NCBI GenBank assembly: GCA_963693305.1
Contig: OY855913.1
Location: 4,105,001-4,169,000 of the forward strand
DNA length: 64,000 nt
Source: Meandrina meandrites
Taxonomy: Eukaryota > Cnidaria > Anthozoa > Scleractinia > Meandrinidae
Reading direction: 5' to 3'
Below, in pieces: positions 46,801 through 56,257 of this stretch; within the stretch, counting starts at the first letter, position 1; the number at the start of each line of letters is the position of its first letter. Made by a program: the position numbers and the translations under genes. The notes under the pieces were generated by a model. That model was not told the DNA's origin and searched no databases. It was given only the letters and a program-made list of their open reading frames with translations.

Positions 46801-48635
46801 TTCAAACTTGTGAACATTTGAACCGACGCGCTTTGAACATAACGTCTCGCTTAACTTTAAATCAAACTTGTGAACATTCAAACCGACGCGCGTTAAACAT
46901 AAAACCTCGCTGAACTTTTTATTCAAACTTGTGAACATTCGAACCGAGGCGCTTTGAACATAAAGCCTCGTTTAACATTTTATTCAAACTTGTGAACTGC
47001 AAGATTGAACCGCATGATCCGAACCGACGCGCTTTGAACATAAAGCCTCGCTTAACTTTTAATCAAGCTTGTGAACATTTAAACCGACGCGCTTTTAACA
47101 TAAAGCCTCGCTTAAGTTTTGTTCAAACTTGTGTCAGTGAACATTCGAACCGACGCTTAAAACATGGAACCTCACTAACGTTTTATTCAAACTTGTAAAC
47201 ATTCGAACCGACGCGCTTTTGATTAAACATAAAACCTCACTGAGCCTTTTTATTCAACCTTGTGAACATTCGAATCGACGCGCTTTGAGCATAAAGCCTC
47301 GCTTAGCTTTTTATTCAAACTTGTTAGTTAGTCTACGGTATCTGTGTTTTCCCAAGAAGGCCCTCGTTAGGAACAAAAATGTCATCATCAGCAATGTGCC
47401 GACTGGATCCGATTAAACCCGAGTGCAATTTGGCGACACCGAACAGGAAAATCCCTAAGGATGGACAACAATAGCTTCATTGTATTAGAAAGTTTAAACC
47501 CTAACAATGGGCAAAGTTTGATATGGCCCCTATTTGTATATATTCAGACAACTTTTGATCAACTCTTGTAAGATTATAGTGTATCTTTATTTGCTGTATT
47601 TTTCCTTTAGACTGCAGACTTGTTAGACCAAATGGATGGCTTATTTTCCACTGGTTCAGAAATGACCCGGCTGATATTGTACAGTCTTCTGGCAGTATTC
47701 CTCGCGCTGGTTTTTATTGGTATTTTCTGGGAAGTCTATAGCAAGTGCAATGCCACGATACCTGCAATGAGAAAAGGTAAGTAACATACATAACTCCCAG
47801 TGAATATATTTTCTCATAGACTTAGATCATCGGACAAGGAATTGTTTGCACTGCTCTAAGAAGACAAAGCACTCATTCACTCATTCATTCATTCCGTCAT
47901 CAGTTCGTTTCCTCATTGGCTCCTTCACTTATTGGCAATTTTCCATAGTCTTTCTGAACAAACTTGCAAATGGGTAAGGTTTTTATACTGAATTAGTGCG
48001 TCTGGTATTGTGCTCAGTACAACGACGGGCATAGTGCGTCTTGAACGACGGAGAGCGTAACTTGCTGAAACGACCGTGAAAGATAGTCATGTTACAAATT
48101 ATGCGACTTAATGGTTATGCGTCACAGGACAAATACGGCGCAAAAAGGGTAATTCTTCAAGTCAAACTATCTACTTTTGTGAGTCTTAGACAATCGTAAT
48201 AGGGCTTATAGTGTATCTAATAGTTTCTTTTACCCCAATAAAACTGGATAGTTGTGCGTCTCAAGTAAAAAAAGGTCGTTCACTTATTAATTCAGTAGCG
48301 ATTGGCTAAAAATGAAAGAATTATAGCAGTGACTGGCAGGGCCTCTGGTTCTTTAAGTGGCGAGGGTGCATATTGTTGCGTTTACGGAAGTCAAGAAAGA
48401 TTTGCGATATTCAGTTTCAACAAATAAGGTCTAAATGACCCTTAAAATCATTCTTGCAGATGTGCCCCGGCGTCAAGGAAAACCCGAAAATGGTAACCAT
48501 GGTAACGTGAATCCTTTGAATAGAAAGATGTATGTCATGTATCATTTGCTAGATTTAGAGGAAAGACTCAAAGACTTAACAAGTGATTTACAGAATTTGA
48601 AAGAAGAATTTGCGAGGACAATTGCGAACCAGTGA
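40206..48635 (+). CDS. Gene B: glutamate-receptor-like K+ channel subunit (554 aa, 7 exons)
   Basis: Coding exons are 40206-40844, 41060-41154, 41316-41475, 42586-42652, 45512-45873, 47611-47776 and 48460-48635 (1665 nt). All introns are GT-AG, with the same phases as gene A. The protein has a signal peptide (1-22), an Arg-rich linker (34-57), S1 with VALLDFPPYI (69-78) and VDFAFPI (135-141), M1 (193-213), filter TSVGYGD (242-248), M2 starting LGRLFGIVW (255-280), S2 (284-458), a last membrane segment (462-481) and coiled coil (526-547). The role inferred is as for gene A: a ligand-gated K+-selective subunit, possibly co-assembling with A. Differences from A: Ser replaces Thr at the first filter position, a six-residue insertion sits in S2 (NGTERTNDTES region), and the C-terminal tail is shorter. 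Its exons are intact, although its introns carry several repeats. The ligand is unknown. Confidence 0.88.
41060..41154 (+). CDS. Gene B exon 2: pore helix and first half of K+ filter
   Basis: Same 95-bp length as in gene A. It encodes GSPEGFWWAVVSLTSVG, ending at GG/GTAAAT in phase 2 inside the filter Gly codon. Relative to A, the codon before Val changes ACA (Thr) to TCA (Ser), a single-base difference. Confidence 0.9.
41316..41475 (+). CDS. Gene B exon 3: filter YGD, M2, start of S2
   Basis: Residues 246-298 after completing Gly245. It reads YGDKIPKSFLGRLFGIVWIL, then SLFTAMATNAM and TALDGTKCKDIDGKE. Eleven of 53 residues differ from gene A, mostly conservative. Confidence 0.92.
41901..42165 (-). 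mobile_element. SINE-like interspersed repeat in gene B intron 3
   Basis: The block contains TGGGATGCTAGTCCATCGCA, GTACCCTTTTATACACC and TGCCCCGGCCAGGGCTCGAA. Read on the - strand it has GGGTTCGAGCC, a good match to the RNA polymerase III B box. From memory this block is a very abundant repeat in cnidarian genomes. The A box and tail were not resolved, so the SINE class is tentative. Confidence 0.6.
42586..42652 (+). CDS. Gene B exon 4: S2 segment
   Basis: 67 bp, residues 299-320 (VGVFMKNTETQIVAKEF onward), phase 1 at GTCA/GTAAGT. The following intron is 2859 bp, against 591 bp in gene A. Confidence 0.88.
42781..43068. mobile_element. MITE family with ATTGC.ATTCCTGAG ends, copy 2 (partial)
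   Basis: It matches the left arm and centre of the element at 35700-36195 (GACCACAAATATGGTA, GAGATCG, GCTCAAATATTGCAAT, CGCTTGTTGGATATGAGAT). The far arm is missing or truncated. It lies in gene B intron 4 next to the foldback element. Confidence 0.7.
43205..44807. mobile_element. 1.6-kb foldback element in gene B intron 4
   Basis: Two arms of about 770 bp (43205-43971 and 44039-44807) are reverse complements at high identity, separated by about 65 bp of AT-rich spacer. The outer ends are AGTGTCTCTCTACAG and its complement. Both borders carry TTAA (43201-43204 and 44808-44811), the target duplication of piggyBac-type elements, although this could be coincidence in AT-rich DNA. Open frames inside are arm sequence, not transposase. 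It accounts for most of the length excess of this intron over gene A. Confidence 0.85.
45512..45873 (+). CDS. Gene B exon 5: core of S2
   Basis: Residues 321-441, six codons longer than gene A exon 5. GIIGRVLVDRNTAFHFLD and YYLAHVSKGVLPTPSMPPN are conserved. The insertion is NGTERTNDTES, which adds potential N-glycosylation sites. Confidence 0.88.
46597..47325. repeat. Minisatellite, about 12 units of ~60 bp, gene B intron 5
   Basis: The consensus includes AACTTGTGAACATTCGAACC, then GACGCGCTTTGAACATAAAG, then CCTCGCTTAACTTTTTATTC. Twelve recognisable units follow one another. A few have insertions (near 47000 and 47135). Gene A intron 5 lacks it. Open frames across it are repeat translation. 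Confidence 0.9.
47611..47776 (+). CDS. Gene B exon 6: end of S2 and last membrane segment
   Basis: 166 bp as in gene A. It encodes GLFSTGSEMTR, a hydrophobic helix (462-481), and WEVYSKCNATIPAMRK on the cytoplasmic side, leaving in phase 1. Confidence 0.9.
48460..48635 (+). CDS. Gene B exon 7: cytoplasmic coiled coil
   Basis: Residues 497-554. Heptad leucines lie at 526, 529, 533, 536, 540 and 543, with Phe547, in DLEERLKDLTSDLQNLKEEF. The protein ends seven residues later. A His/Asn/Gly-rich linker precedes the coil. Confidence 0.88.
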
Positions 48636-48856
48636 GGTAATCGGTTTCTGTGAATGATGCTATTATACCAGGAAGCATGTGGTCACTCACTAGTATGGTT
48701 TTCGATACACTCAGTGTTTCTAAAACCATGCACTGTTAAAGTAACATTTTGTTTAGAGTCGTATATATAGACTGTATACTCAGTGAAACTAAAAAGCCTT
48801 CACAAGTAATTATTCTTCATTTGCTGTGAAGTTTACTTATAAACATATTGATTGAA

Positions 48857-48862
48857 AATAAA
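48857..48862 (+). terminator. Polyadenylation signal of gene B
   Basis: AATAAA 222 bp after the stop, just before the MITE at 48874. It is the first exact match downstream. Confidence 0.5.
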
Positions 48863-48873
48863 ATTCTGCTTAA

Positions 48874-49282
48874 AGAGAACCTCCACTCTTACGACAAGTT
48901 GACGTTGAATTGTTTGAAATAATAACTTAATTCCGAATTTTACCGGGCAAAAGGGAAATTTAATATTAGTCTTATATTAATATTAGTCTTATATTAACAA
49001 AAAAAGAAAAGAATATCTCTTCTAAATTTTCCGCGCGCCGCCATTTTGGATTTTATGACGTGTTATGGTTGCCGCTACTGTAAGGAAGCAGAGGATCTTT
49101 TGTGTGAAACAATTGGGGAACCATTACACGTCATAAAATCCAAAATGGCGGCACGCGGGAAATTTTGAAGGCATAATCTTTTCCAGTTACCATTAACTGT
49201 TATTTCTTTCTTATTCTATAAAATTTAGAATTTAGGCATTATTTCATTATTACGCCAATTCGTCATAAGAGTGGAGGCGCCT
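48874..49282. mobile_element. TTAA-flanked MITE, 409 bp, just past gene B
   Basis: The ends AGAGAACCTCCACTCTTACG and CATAAGAGTGGAGGCGCCT are complementary apart from a few bases near the tips. TTAA flanks both sides (48870-48873 and 49283-49286). An inner inverted pair, CCGCCATTTTGGATTTTATG and its complement, frames a 60-bp centre. The CAAAATGGCGGC motif is YY1-like. No transposase. Confidence 0.8.
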
Positions 49283-49457
49283 TTAATATTTCATTGTTCA
49301 GTTGTTTCAAGTATTTTTTTGTCGATTGCATATGCTACGAAGAAAACTTTTAAATGCTAGTGAGCTGCGATCATATATTCACCGACGTGGGGTTGGCTAG
49401 CGGTGGATATTTACACATGATCCCTACCCACCGATCATGAGGTTAATAGTTAATTTA

Positions 49458-49640
49458 GTATATACTAAAACAGTGAGATAATATAACCCCAAAAAGATTA
49501 TTTTTCATTCAGTTATTCCTGTGAACGATTATAGTTTGGGCGCGCGAGTTGCTCGGAGGTGAATAACAAAGGATATCCGGAGTTTGATTAGCTAATCAGC
49601 GCGCGCCAACAACGCTATCCACCGTTTTAGTATATAATAC
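49458..49640. mobile_element. Small MITE with TATACTAAAAC ends
   Basis: TATACTAAAACAGTG at 49461 faces CACCGTTTTAGTATATA ending at 49636, giving an element of about 180 bp. Its right half is GC-rich (GGCGCGCGAG, CAGCGCGCGCC). Boundaries are approximate. Confidence 0.5.
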
Positions 49641-52001
49641 ATGTGGTAAGTTCTCAGTAAGGAATGCCGTTGATTAACAGCATGGTACGTCGTATCAAGA
49701 AATGGGTTGAAAATTCGAAATCAAAATAGGTATTTTTAATGGGTATTGAAATGGCCATATAAGATTGTTTTGAATAAATCCCATGAGCGGCGCAAACAAT
49801 GACCTGCTAATGCGCTAGGGAATTTCTACTCAATCGGAGAGATTAAGTGATCTACCCTTTGAAATTCCGTCGCAAGAACGGCAAGATGTATTGACGCAAT
49901 TTTCCTCCCCTGGATATCCCGGTGATAACAGCATCTAATCGCGCTACTATCCACTCTCCTCCCCCCTAACGTCACTAATTTGCCACGTCGACAATTTTCC
50001 GATAATCACAAACTCATCGTCGGCGCGTCTCGGCTCAATTCCCTCAGTGCAACAAACAGTGCTTTTGTTTAATTAAAGGGGTGATGAGGAATTTGAGACT
50101 TTACAGTAGACCATTTTGTGATACGTACGTCTTACCGTCAAACACATACCTAGTCCTGGCGTTTACAGTCTCGGAGCAAAGCTTATACTATTGTTGGAAG
50201 ACAGACGGATATCTCATTTTGGTGATAATACGTGATTAAGTCCTTTCCCCATCGATATTAACATTTTGTCAAAGTTTCGTTTTCTGTCTATTCCTTATTT
50301 ACTAGTCATTGTTCCAACTGCAGTGTTTTTTCCTGATAACAGTTTGCCACATAAGCGTCTCAATCTACAGTTTCTTTTATTTCCAAAACTCAAGTTTAGC
50401 TGTTACACCTTACGGTGCAGTCAACATAAAACAGTGGAGGGGGTTGTGGGTACCTCAGATGCACCCGTATATGCTGCAAATAAGTGCTTCTATAATGTTC
50501 TTACCTTTCCCCGATCAAACTATGACCTTCACCAACGATATCGAGAATTCTGATTTATAAAAAACGATGAACAGTAATATTAACTCTAGCAAATGTACAT
50601 ATGTCATGTATTGAAAACATTGATTATTCACGTGTGCTCTCATTTCTCGTTTAATGATATAAAAGCAATAGGAAAAAGAGCCGCTTTATCCTTACATAGC
50701 TTCCGGGTTACGTTGCAAATGGGGTAAGGGTTCCAAAGCCCAAGACAGAAAATCTTCAAAACAACGGTTCAGTTTTTCCGACTCCCCAGCATTAGTTAAG
50801 GCTTATACTTGTATTTCAATCCAAAGCACCTTGCCAAAACACCCTATTTTGCTGTAAATAAAATCACATCCGCCGTCGTCACTCCTCTAGTCCTCTAATC
50901 CTTCTAAGCTCGTCCCCGAGTCCTGGAGTCCAATCCAAATCTAGGAAGCCTGGTTACTCTGCCTTAAAATCCAACATGGCGGCTCGCAGTACGTGTGGAC
51001 GAGTTAAAATCAGAAAGCTCACAGGCTAGCAATCCCTTGTTTGTGTTGGTTCGTGTAGTCATAGTTTGCCAATTTAAATATTCAAATTTCTTCATGCTAT
51101 TGTAAATATTTAAGTTTTGTCTTCCAAAAGTCGCTTTTTTTACGGCTGCATGTGTATTTTAATATAATAAAATGAAGTACAAATATTTTCGAATTGTTTA
51201 GTGATTGTTTAGTACGTTTTTTGGCAAGCGCCAAACAAACAAATACAAACATAGGTGAGGCCGGTGGTCAAGGCGATTAGATTAGAAGGAGATTGTAGGC
51301 CCCGGGTGTTGGGCCAGGGGTATCGGGGGTGGTGGGTGGGCGGGGGGCGATATCCCACAATGCTTATCGATCGGACAACGTGACACATCCTGCCTTCGAC
51401 CGATGAGATCAAGCGAAGAGTAGGACATTTTACTCATGATTTGCAATTTCTTTGTAAGTAAAGAAGCTTTCTATCTCATTTTATACAACTATACTAACGT
51501 ATTAAGGTAACATATATTTTTTGGCCTTTTTCATAATGCCAATCGAGGCAAATTTTGAATAATGAATTCGACTAGCTATGTTGTGACACAATGGAAGCCG
51601 CCATATATTGTGTTAAGGAAATTTACGTTTAGTTCGGATATATTTTGTAAAGCAGCTACTGATTTTCTCTCCCTGTAAATATATTAATTTTGTTTGTAAA
51701 TATATTATTAATTTTTGTTTGACAAACCGGTTGAACTTCATTTGAAACGTAACGGTACAACGTACATGTACAGTATGTGGTCCTTGGTCCGCGACTTTTT
51801 CGAATATGATTTAATATTTCCGTGATAACTAAAATTCGGCAAGAAATGAATGTTTCCAATGATTTATTGATTATTCTTCTTCAATATGGCAATTTTTCAC
51901 CTTTTTTAATATCGGTTTACGGTGAGGAATTCATGCTTGTCGACAGACAGGTCAAATTGCCTTTCTATAAATTTCAACTTTTCGCTGCTCCGTGAATTAG
52001 A
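49641..52001. other. Gene-free stretch with a YY1-like motif
   Basis: No recognised gene. The 95-codon frame near 50266 has no motif I recognise and overlaps a second frame equally well. Near 50970 an AACATGGCGGCTCGCAG motif resembles YY1 sites at TATA-less promoters and could start a + strand transcript, perhaps of the candidate gene at 56.3 kb. This is unproven. Confidence 0.35.
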
Positions 52002-52556
52002 CAGGACCTGAACAATCGATGAAAATCGATGATCGGAAAATCAATCGATCAATCGATGACAATCGATTAATTACTGTTGATTAGCGTCGATTGGTATCGG
52101 CCAATCGATGATCAATCGATAATCACACTTAGGTGGTCACGAACTTCATCGATTGCCATCGATTGGCACTATTTTCATGTCTCCGTTTCTTCAGGTATCG
52201 CGGGAGTGTACGCAGATCGTGTGTTATTTTTAAACCTCAGTAGCAAAGTTTGAGAATTGTTCCTCGATGTGGCTCTGTGAAAAACAGCACAAATAAAGAC
52301 AATTAACATATCTCATTGTCAGTAGTACAAATACGATCGATTTAGCATCGAGATTCAACTGACCTGGGCACAGGGCACAGAGGAGTCAAGTTTGTCCACA
52401 CTTAAGCGTACGTGACCCAGCGCCGTAGATCGTACCCTCATGCGACATCCGCAGAATGCAATGTCTGTGGGCGTCACGTTACTCGGGCGACGATTTTATT
52501 TGCCCCAGGCCTAACAGGCCTAATTTGCCAACTGGGGCTTGTTTTTCTTACACACA

Positions 52557-53338
52557 CAAGGCTGTGCTCTAAGAAAATTTTCAGGGGGCCCTTCGGGCTC
52601 CCAACCATGCCAGGTAGGGTGCCCGGCCCTTCAGGTTGGTCGCCCAAAATAATTAATTATTCAATTAATTAATTATTATTATCATGGTTTAATTAGTTAA
52701 TAATTAACTAAACCATGAAATTAAATCATACTGATACAACCAATTTACATATCTTTTTGTTGTTATAATATTGATTTTTACAGCATACACACTAACAACA
52801 GAGGGAAAAGAAACAAATTTTGGATGCTGTGCGTAGAAGTCGACGTTGAGAGCGAGTTCAAGCGCAACAAGCAATCGCAGCAGCATAGCATATTTACGAC
52901 TTAAGCTGGCAGTCGAGGATCTTATAAAGCGCGTCAAGATCTTGATCCATCTTTTCACAATAACATGGTTGGCGATCTACATTGAATCTACACGATGATC
53001 GAGGAAATGTGCCGGCTTTGCGAGTAGAAAAAGTGTGATGTCCGGTATGTTGTCATACGAAACCCATTGAAGTTTTCGCGCGAAAAAGGGAAAAATTTAT
53101 CATCCCTTTTCGACATTTTCGTTAGAATCGCATAGCTCAAAGAATTCGCGCGCTCTGATTGGCTAGAGATGCGAGGGTATTCAGCGCGGTATTGCGACTT
53201 GAAAGTGAGGCTGCACTAAAATCCCGGGTAAAATTCGTAACAGTCACCACATTTTCATGTTTAAAAGGTTCTATGCGATTCAAGGAAAATCCATTATCTG
53301 ACTCGTGAATTCCACGTTAAATTTCACTTGAAAAACCA

Positions 53339-53394
<56 letters not shown>

Positions 53395-54500
53395 ACGTGG
53401 AATTCACGAGTCAGGTAATGGATTTTCCTATAAAATTTCAAACTTTATCTAGTTTTATGAAAGAACGGTTACGCGAGAGAAGTAAAGGGTAAAATCATTG
53501 ATGGGAAGTTCTTCTTGTTGCAGCTGATTATTTGTGGAGAGTAAAAATTTTGAGAAAGTCGCTGAAATTATTTAAAGCCATTTACATGTAATTAGATCGA
53601 CGAGTTTCTATTCTTGCCACGGCCTTGTCTCCCTCGTAGCCGTTTTTAGCGTCGTCACAGCTGCGAGAACCGTCATTTAAATGACGAGTCTTTACTAAGC
53701 CGTGCAATTTGAAAAAGAAACGGATTGATTTATTTCTTAAACTTGTTGTAAGACATGGAACTGCCAACAATCAAATTCACCAAAGTTTCACACGCGGCGG
53801 AGTGATCGATGCTATTTTTAGCGGCCACTGCATTTCGACGAACTTGTGATATCTGATAAAAAAAAGTCCTTAATGTACATGTAACTACCTCCTAAATCTT
53901 AATATCATTAAGAAGTCTCATTTGAGACAACAATTAGTCTAAAAACAAATGAAATCGGTTATAAATGGCATTTCATATCAAGATTTAGCGAGCAACAAGT
54001 AGCCGCTAAATTAATTTATTCCTTTGTAAACATCGGCAGACAAAACCGAAGGGGAAAACATTTGCATTTTCGAAGAATTTCATTTTATGTTAACATTAAC
54101 GCACTGCACCAACAAAAACTATCCAAATATCAAAATAATTGAGAACTAAACCATCTCAAGCTAAGGGAAAACCAAGATCTTCAACGCATATTTTTGCAAT
54201 GTTCAACTTCATGCGTTTGTCACGTGAAAGTCAAGCTCGTGTTAAATCAAGCGGAACAAACTTGACAGCGCCGGCAAGTGTAAACATTCGACTCCGTGTT
54301 GTGCGAAGTTATTTTCCCGCGAATAACATTATCAATCAGCAAAAATCAGAATGTTACACTCAATCACATGCTTTTCTACAGTCTTGAACGGCGCACAAGA
54401 CGGCCGGGTGCCCGGTCGGGCGACCAGTTTTATTTTTTGGTCGCCCGAAACCAAATGTTGGTCGCCTGAGGCGACCGGGCGCCGCTAGAGCACAGCCTTG
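52557..54500. mobile_element. Inner DNA transposon nested in the 52002 element
   Basis: The perfect 15-bp ends CAAGGCTGTGCTCTA (52557-52571) and TAGAGCACAGCCTTG (54486-54500) are followed by GGTCGCCC-type GC-rich subterminal repeats on both sides. It is 1944 bp. Open frames inside are at most about 85 codons and show no transposase motif. The flanks are CA-rich, so a target duplication could not be defined. Confidence 0.75.
53282..53433. repeat. Palindrome inside the inner transposon
   Basis: AAGGAAAATCCATTATCTGA through AATATCGCA pairs with TGCGATATCGG through GTAATGGATTTTCCT around a short CTCATCGCTTCGCGATTCG centre. Arm similarity is high. It is probably a third-level hairpin element. Confidence 0.75.
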
Positions 54501-54939
54501 ACACAAATCCATAGTACGTTTCTATGAATTTTAAAGTCCCACGAAACGTGTGGGTGAATAAACAAGTTTACCCATTGCTACTCGCTAGTTTTTACTCAAA
54601 TAAAAAGCAATCATATCAAAATGTGTAACTTTATTAGTACTTGATGAAATTGACAACTGAATGTTTGACTGAATAGGTAATCGATTGATATTGCATATTG
54701 AAAACAATCTATTATGTTAATTGATCGATTGATATTGATAATCGATGATAATCGATGTAGTTAATTGATCGATTCCCATCGATTATCGATTAATATTGAT
54801 AATCGATGACAATCAATACTCACACAAATTTTTGCGATCGATTGTTCATCGATTATCAATATCAATCGATTAATTGATATCGATTGTCATCGATTGCCAT
54901 CGATTATCGATTTCATCGATTGTTCAGGTCCTGATTAGA

Positions 54940-56239
54940 TGGTCGCGTTTACTAAGCTAGTGCACAGATAAAACGCAACGGGAAAACGTGTTTTTTTGGA
55001 GAACAAGTAAATAGATGACCTGATTTCAGCTGCTGCTGAGAGATTTGCTGCAGAGTTTCAAATTTTTGATTTAGCGACTATTGACAATTATCAACAATTT
55101 TCGCATATGGGTCCTTGGTCCACGACCTAGGACTTTGGATAAAATATTTGTTTTTAAACAATAATAATTTAGTAAAATAATAAGCACTGGGTGTGCACAT
55201 TGTTGCTGCGGCATCTATTCTCGCATCCAGTGTTTCAAAACTCATATTTAAAGGTAAAAGAAAAGAAATAAAAATGCGTGTTTTGTGTGGGAGACTCTCG
55301 TCTGAAAGAAATCTGAAGAAATTCCGGTTTTATTTTATACTCCGGTTTTATTTCATACAGGCACCTCACAACGACTTCCAACAAAAAGACTGAAGCTTAA
55401 AAATGCCAAGAATAATAAAGAATAGATCAAATGATGTTTCTTTTTTGGAAATTGTCGAGATTTACGGTAATTTTCAGGCTGTTTACATGATTCGCGGATG
55501 AAGGACCACATTTACGGGCCAAGGACCCGCGAGCACAGACACTGTTTTTTGAATTACACGAAAAATGTTTGAGTTAAGGAGTTGTCACTTTGCAATTATA
55601 GCGAGAGATATTAAATCTTTCTTCAGGGAAAATTTCAGCCCATCAGGCTTTAATTCAGGTAAGATATTTAAGATTATAATTTTTACTCGCGGACCAAGGG
55701 CCACATACTGTACGTGGCTTATGTTGAATTTTTGCAGATGGCGGCGAATTTGAACCCAAATAGCTCCAAATGTATCCAATATTTTTAAAACTATATTAAA
55801 AATGTAGTGTTATAATATTGAATAAGGATATCTCACAATTAAGTAAAGTATTAAATATGAAACCCAAAGATTTTTTAAATGCATATTTCCTCTCCTAAGC
55901 CCTCCCCAAAAATAAGCCCAGTGCCTGAAAGGGACACTGAGGGCTTGATTTCAGAATTTTACAGAGGCAGATCCAGGATTTTTCTTAGGAAGGGGTGCAC
56001 TTAAGTTTTTTTTTTGCAGAATACCAGTTGTATTAGAAAGCCACAGGTTATCTCAGGGACGGGTGCACACAACCTGCACCCTCCCCCTAGATCTGCCCCT
56101 GTTTACAGTATGCCACTCCAACATGTTCCTTACCCAGCCCTAAAATGGTTACTTTTCGGCATCGCTCCTTTGTATCGATGTACATCTGTCAGCATTGTAC
56201 CAATCATAAATTTACATTATAATATTCATCTCTCTCTAG
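54940..56239. other. Spacer with a repeated GGTCCTTGGTCC motif
   Basis: TATGTGG.CCTTGGTCCGCGA occurs at 51774-51794 on the + strand and at about 55687-55707 on the - strand, facing each other across the nested transposon. A partial GGGTCCTTGGTCCACGA lies at 55108. This may be an older outer inverted repeat. No gene is recognised. Confidence 0.4.
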
Positions 56240-56257
56240 ATCGAGAAAGTGTCAATT

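Larger units (their letters stand above)
52002..54933. mobile_element. Outer DNA transposon with ATCGAT-rich ends, 2.9 kb with nested insertion
   Basis: The terminal repeat CAGGACCTGAACAATCGATG (52002-52021) has an exact complement ending at 54933. ATTAGA on both sides (51996-52001 and 54934-54939) is a 6-bp target duplication. About 110 bp of the left end and 260 bp of the right end are packed with AATCGATGA/TCATCGATT subterminal motifs. Removing the inner element (52557-54500) leaves about 990 bp, so it is non-autonomous. The class is uncertain: CAGG ends suggest hAT, but hAT makes 8-bp duplications. Confidence 0.8.

Noticed and set aside
46992..47416. Frames of 65-68 codons with repeated NRRA..IKPRL phrases
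   Set aside because: Translation of the ~60-bp minisatellite.
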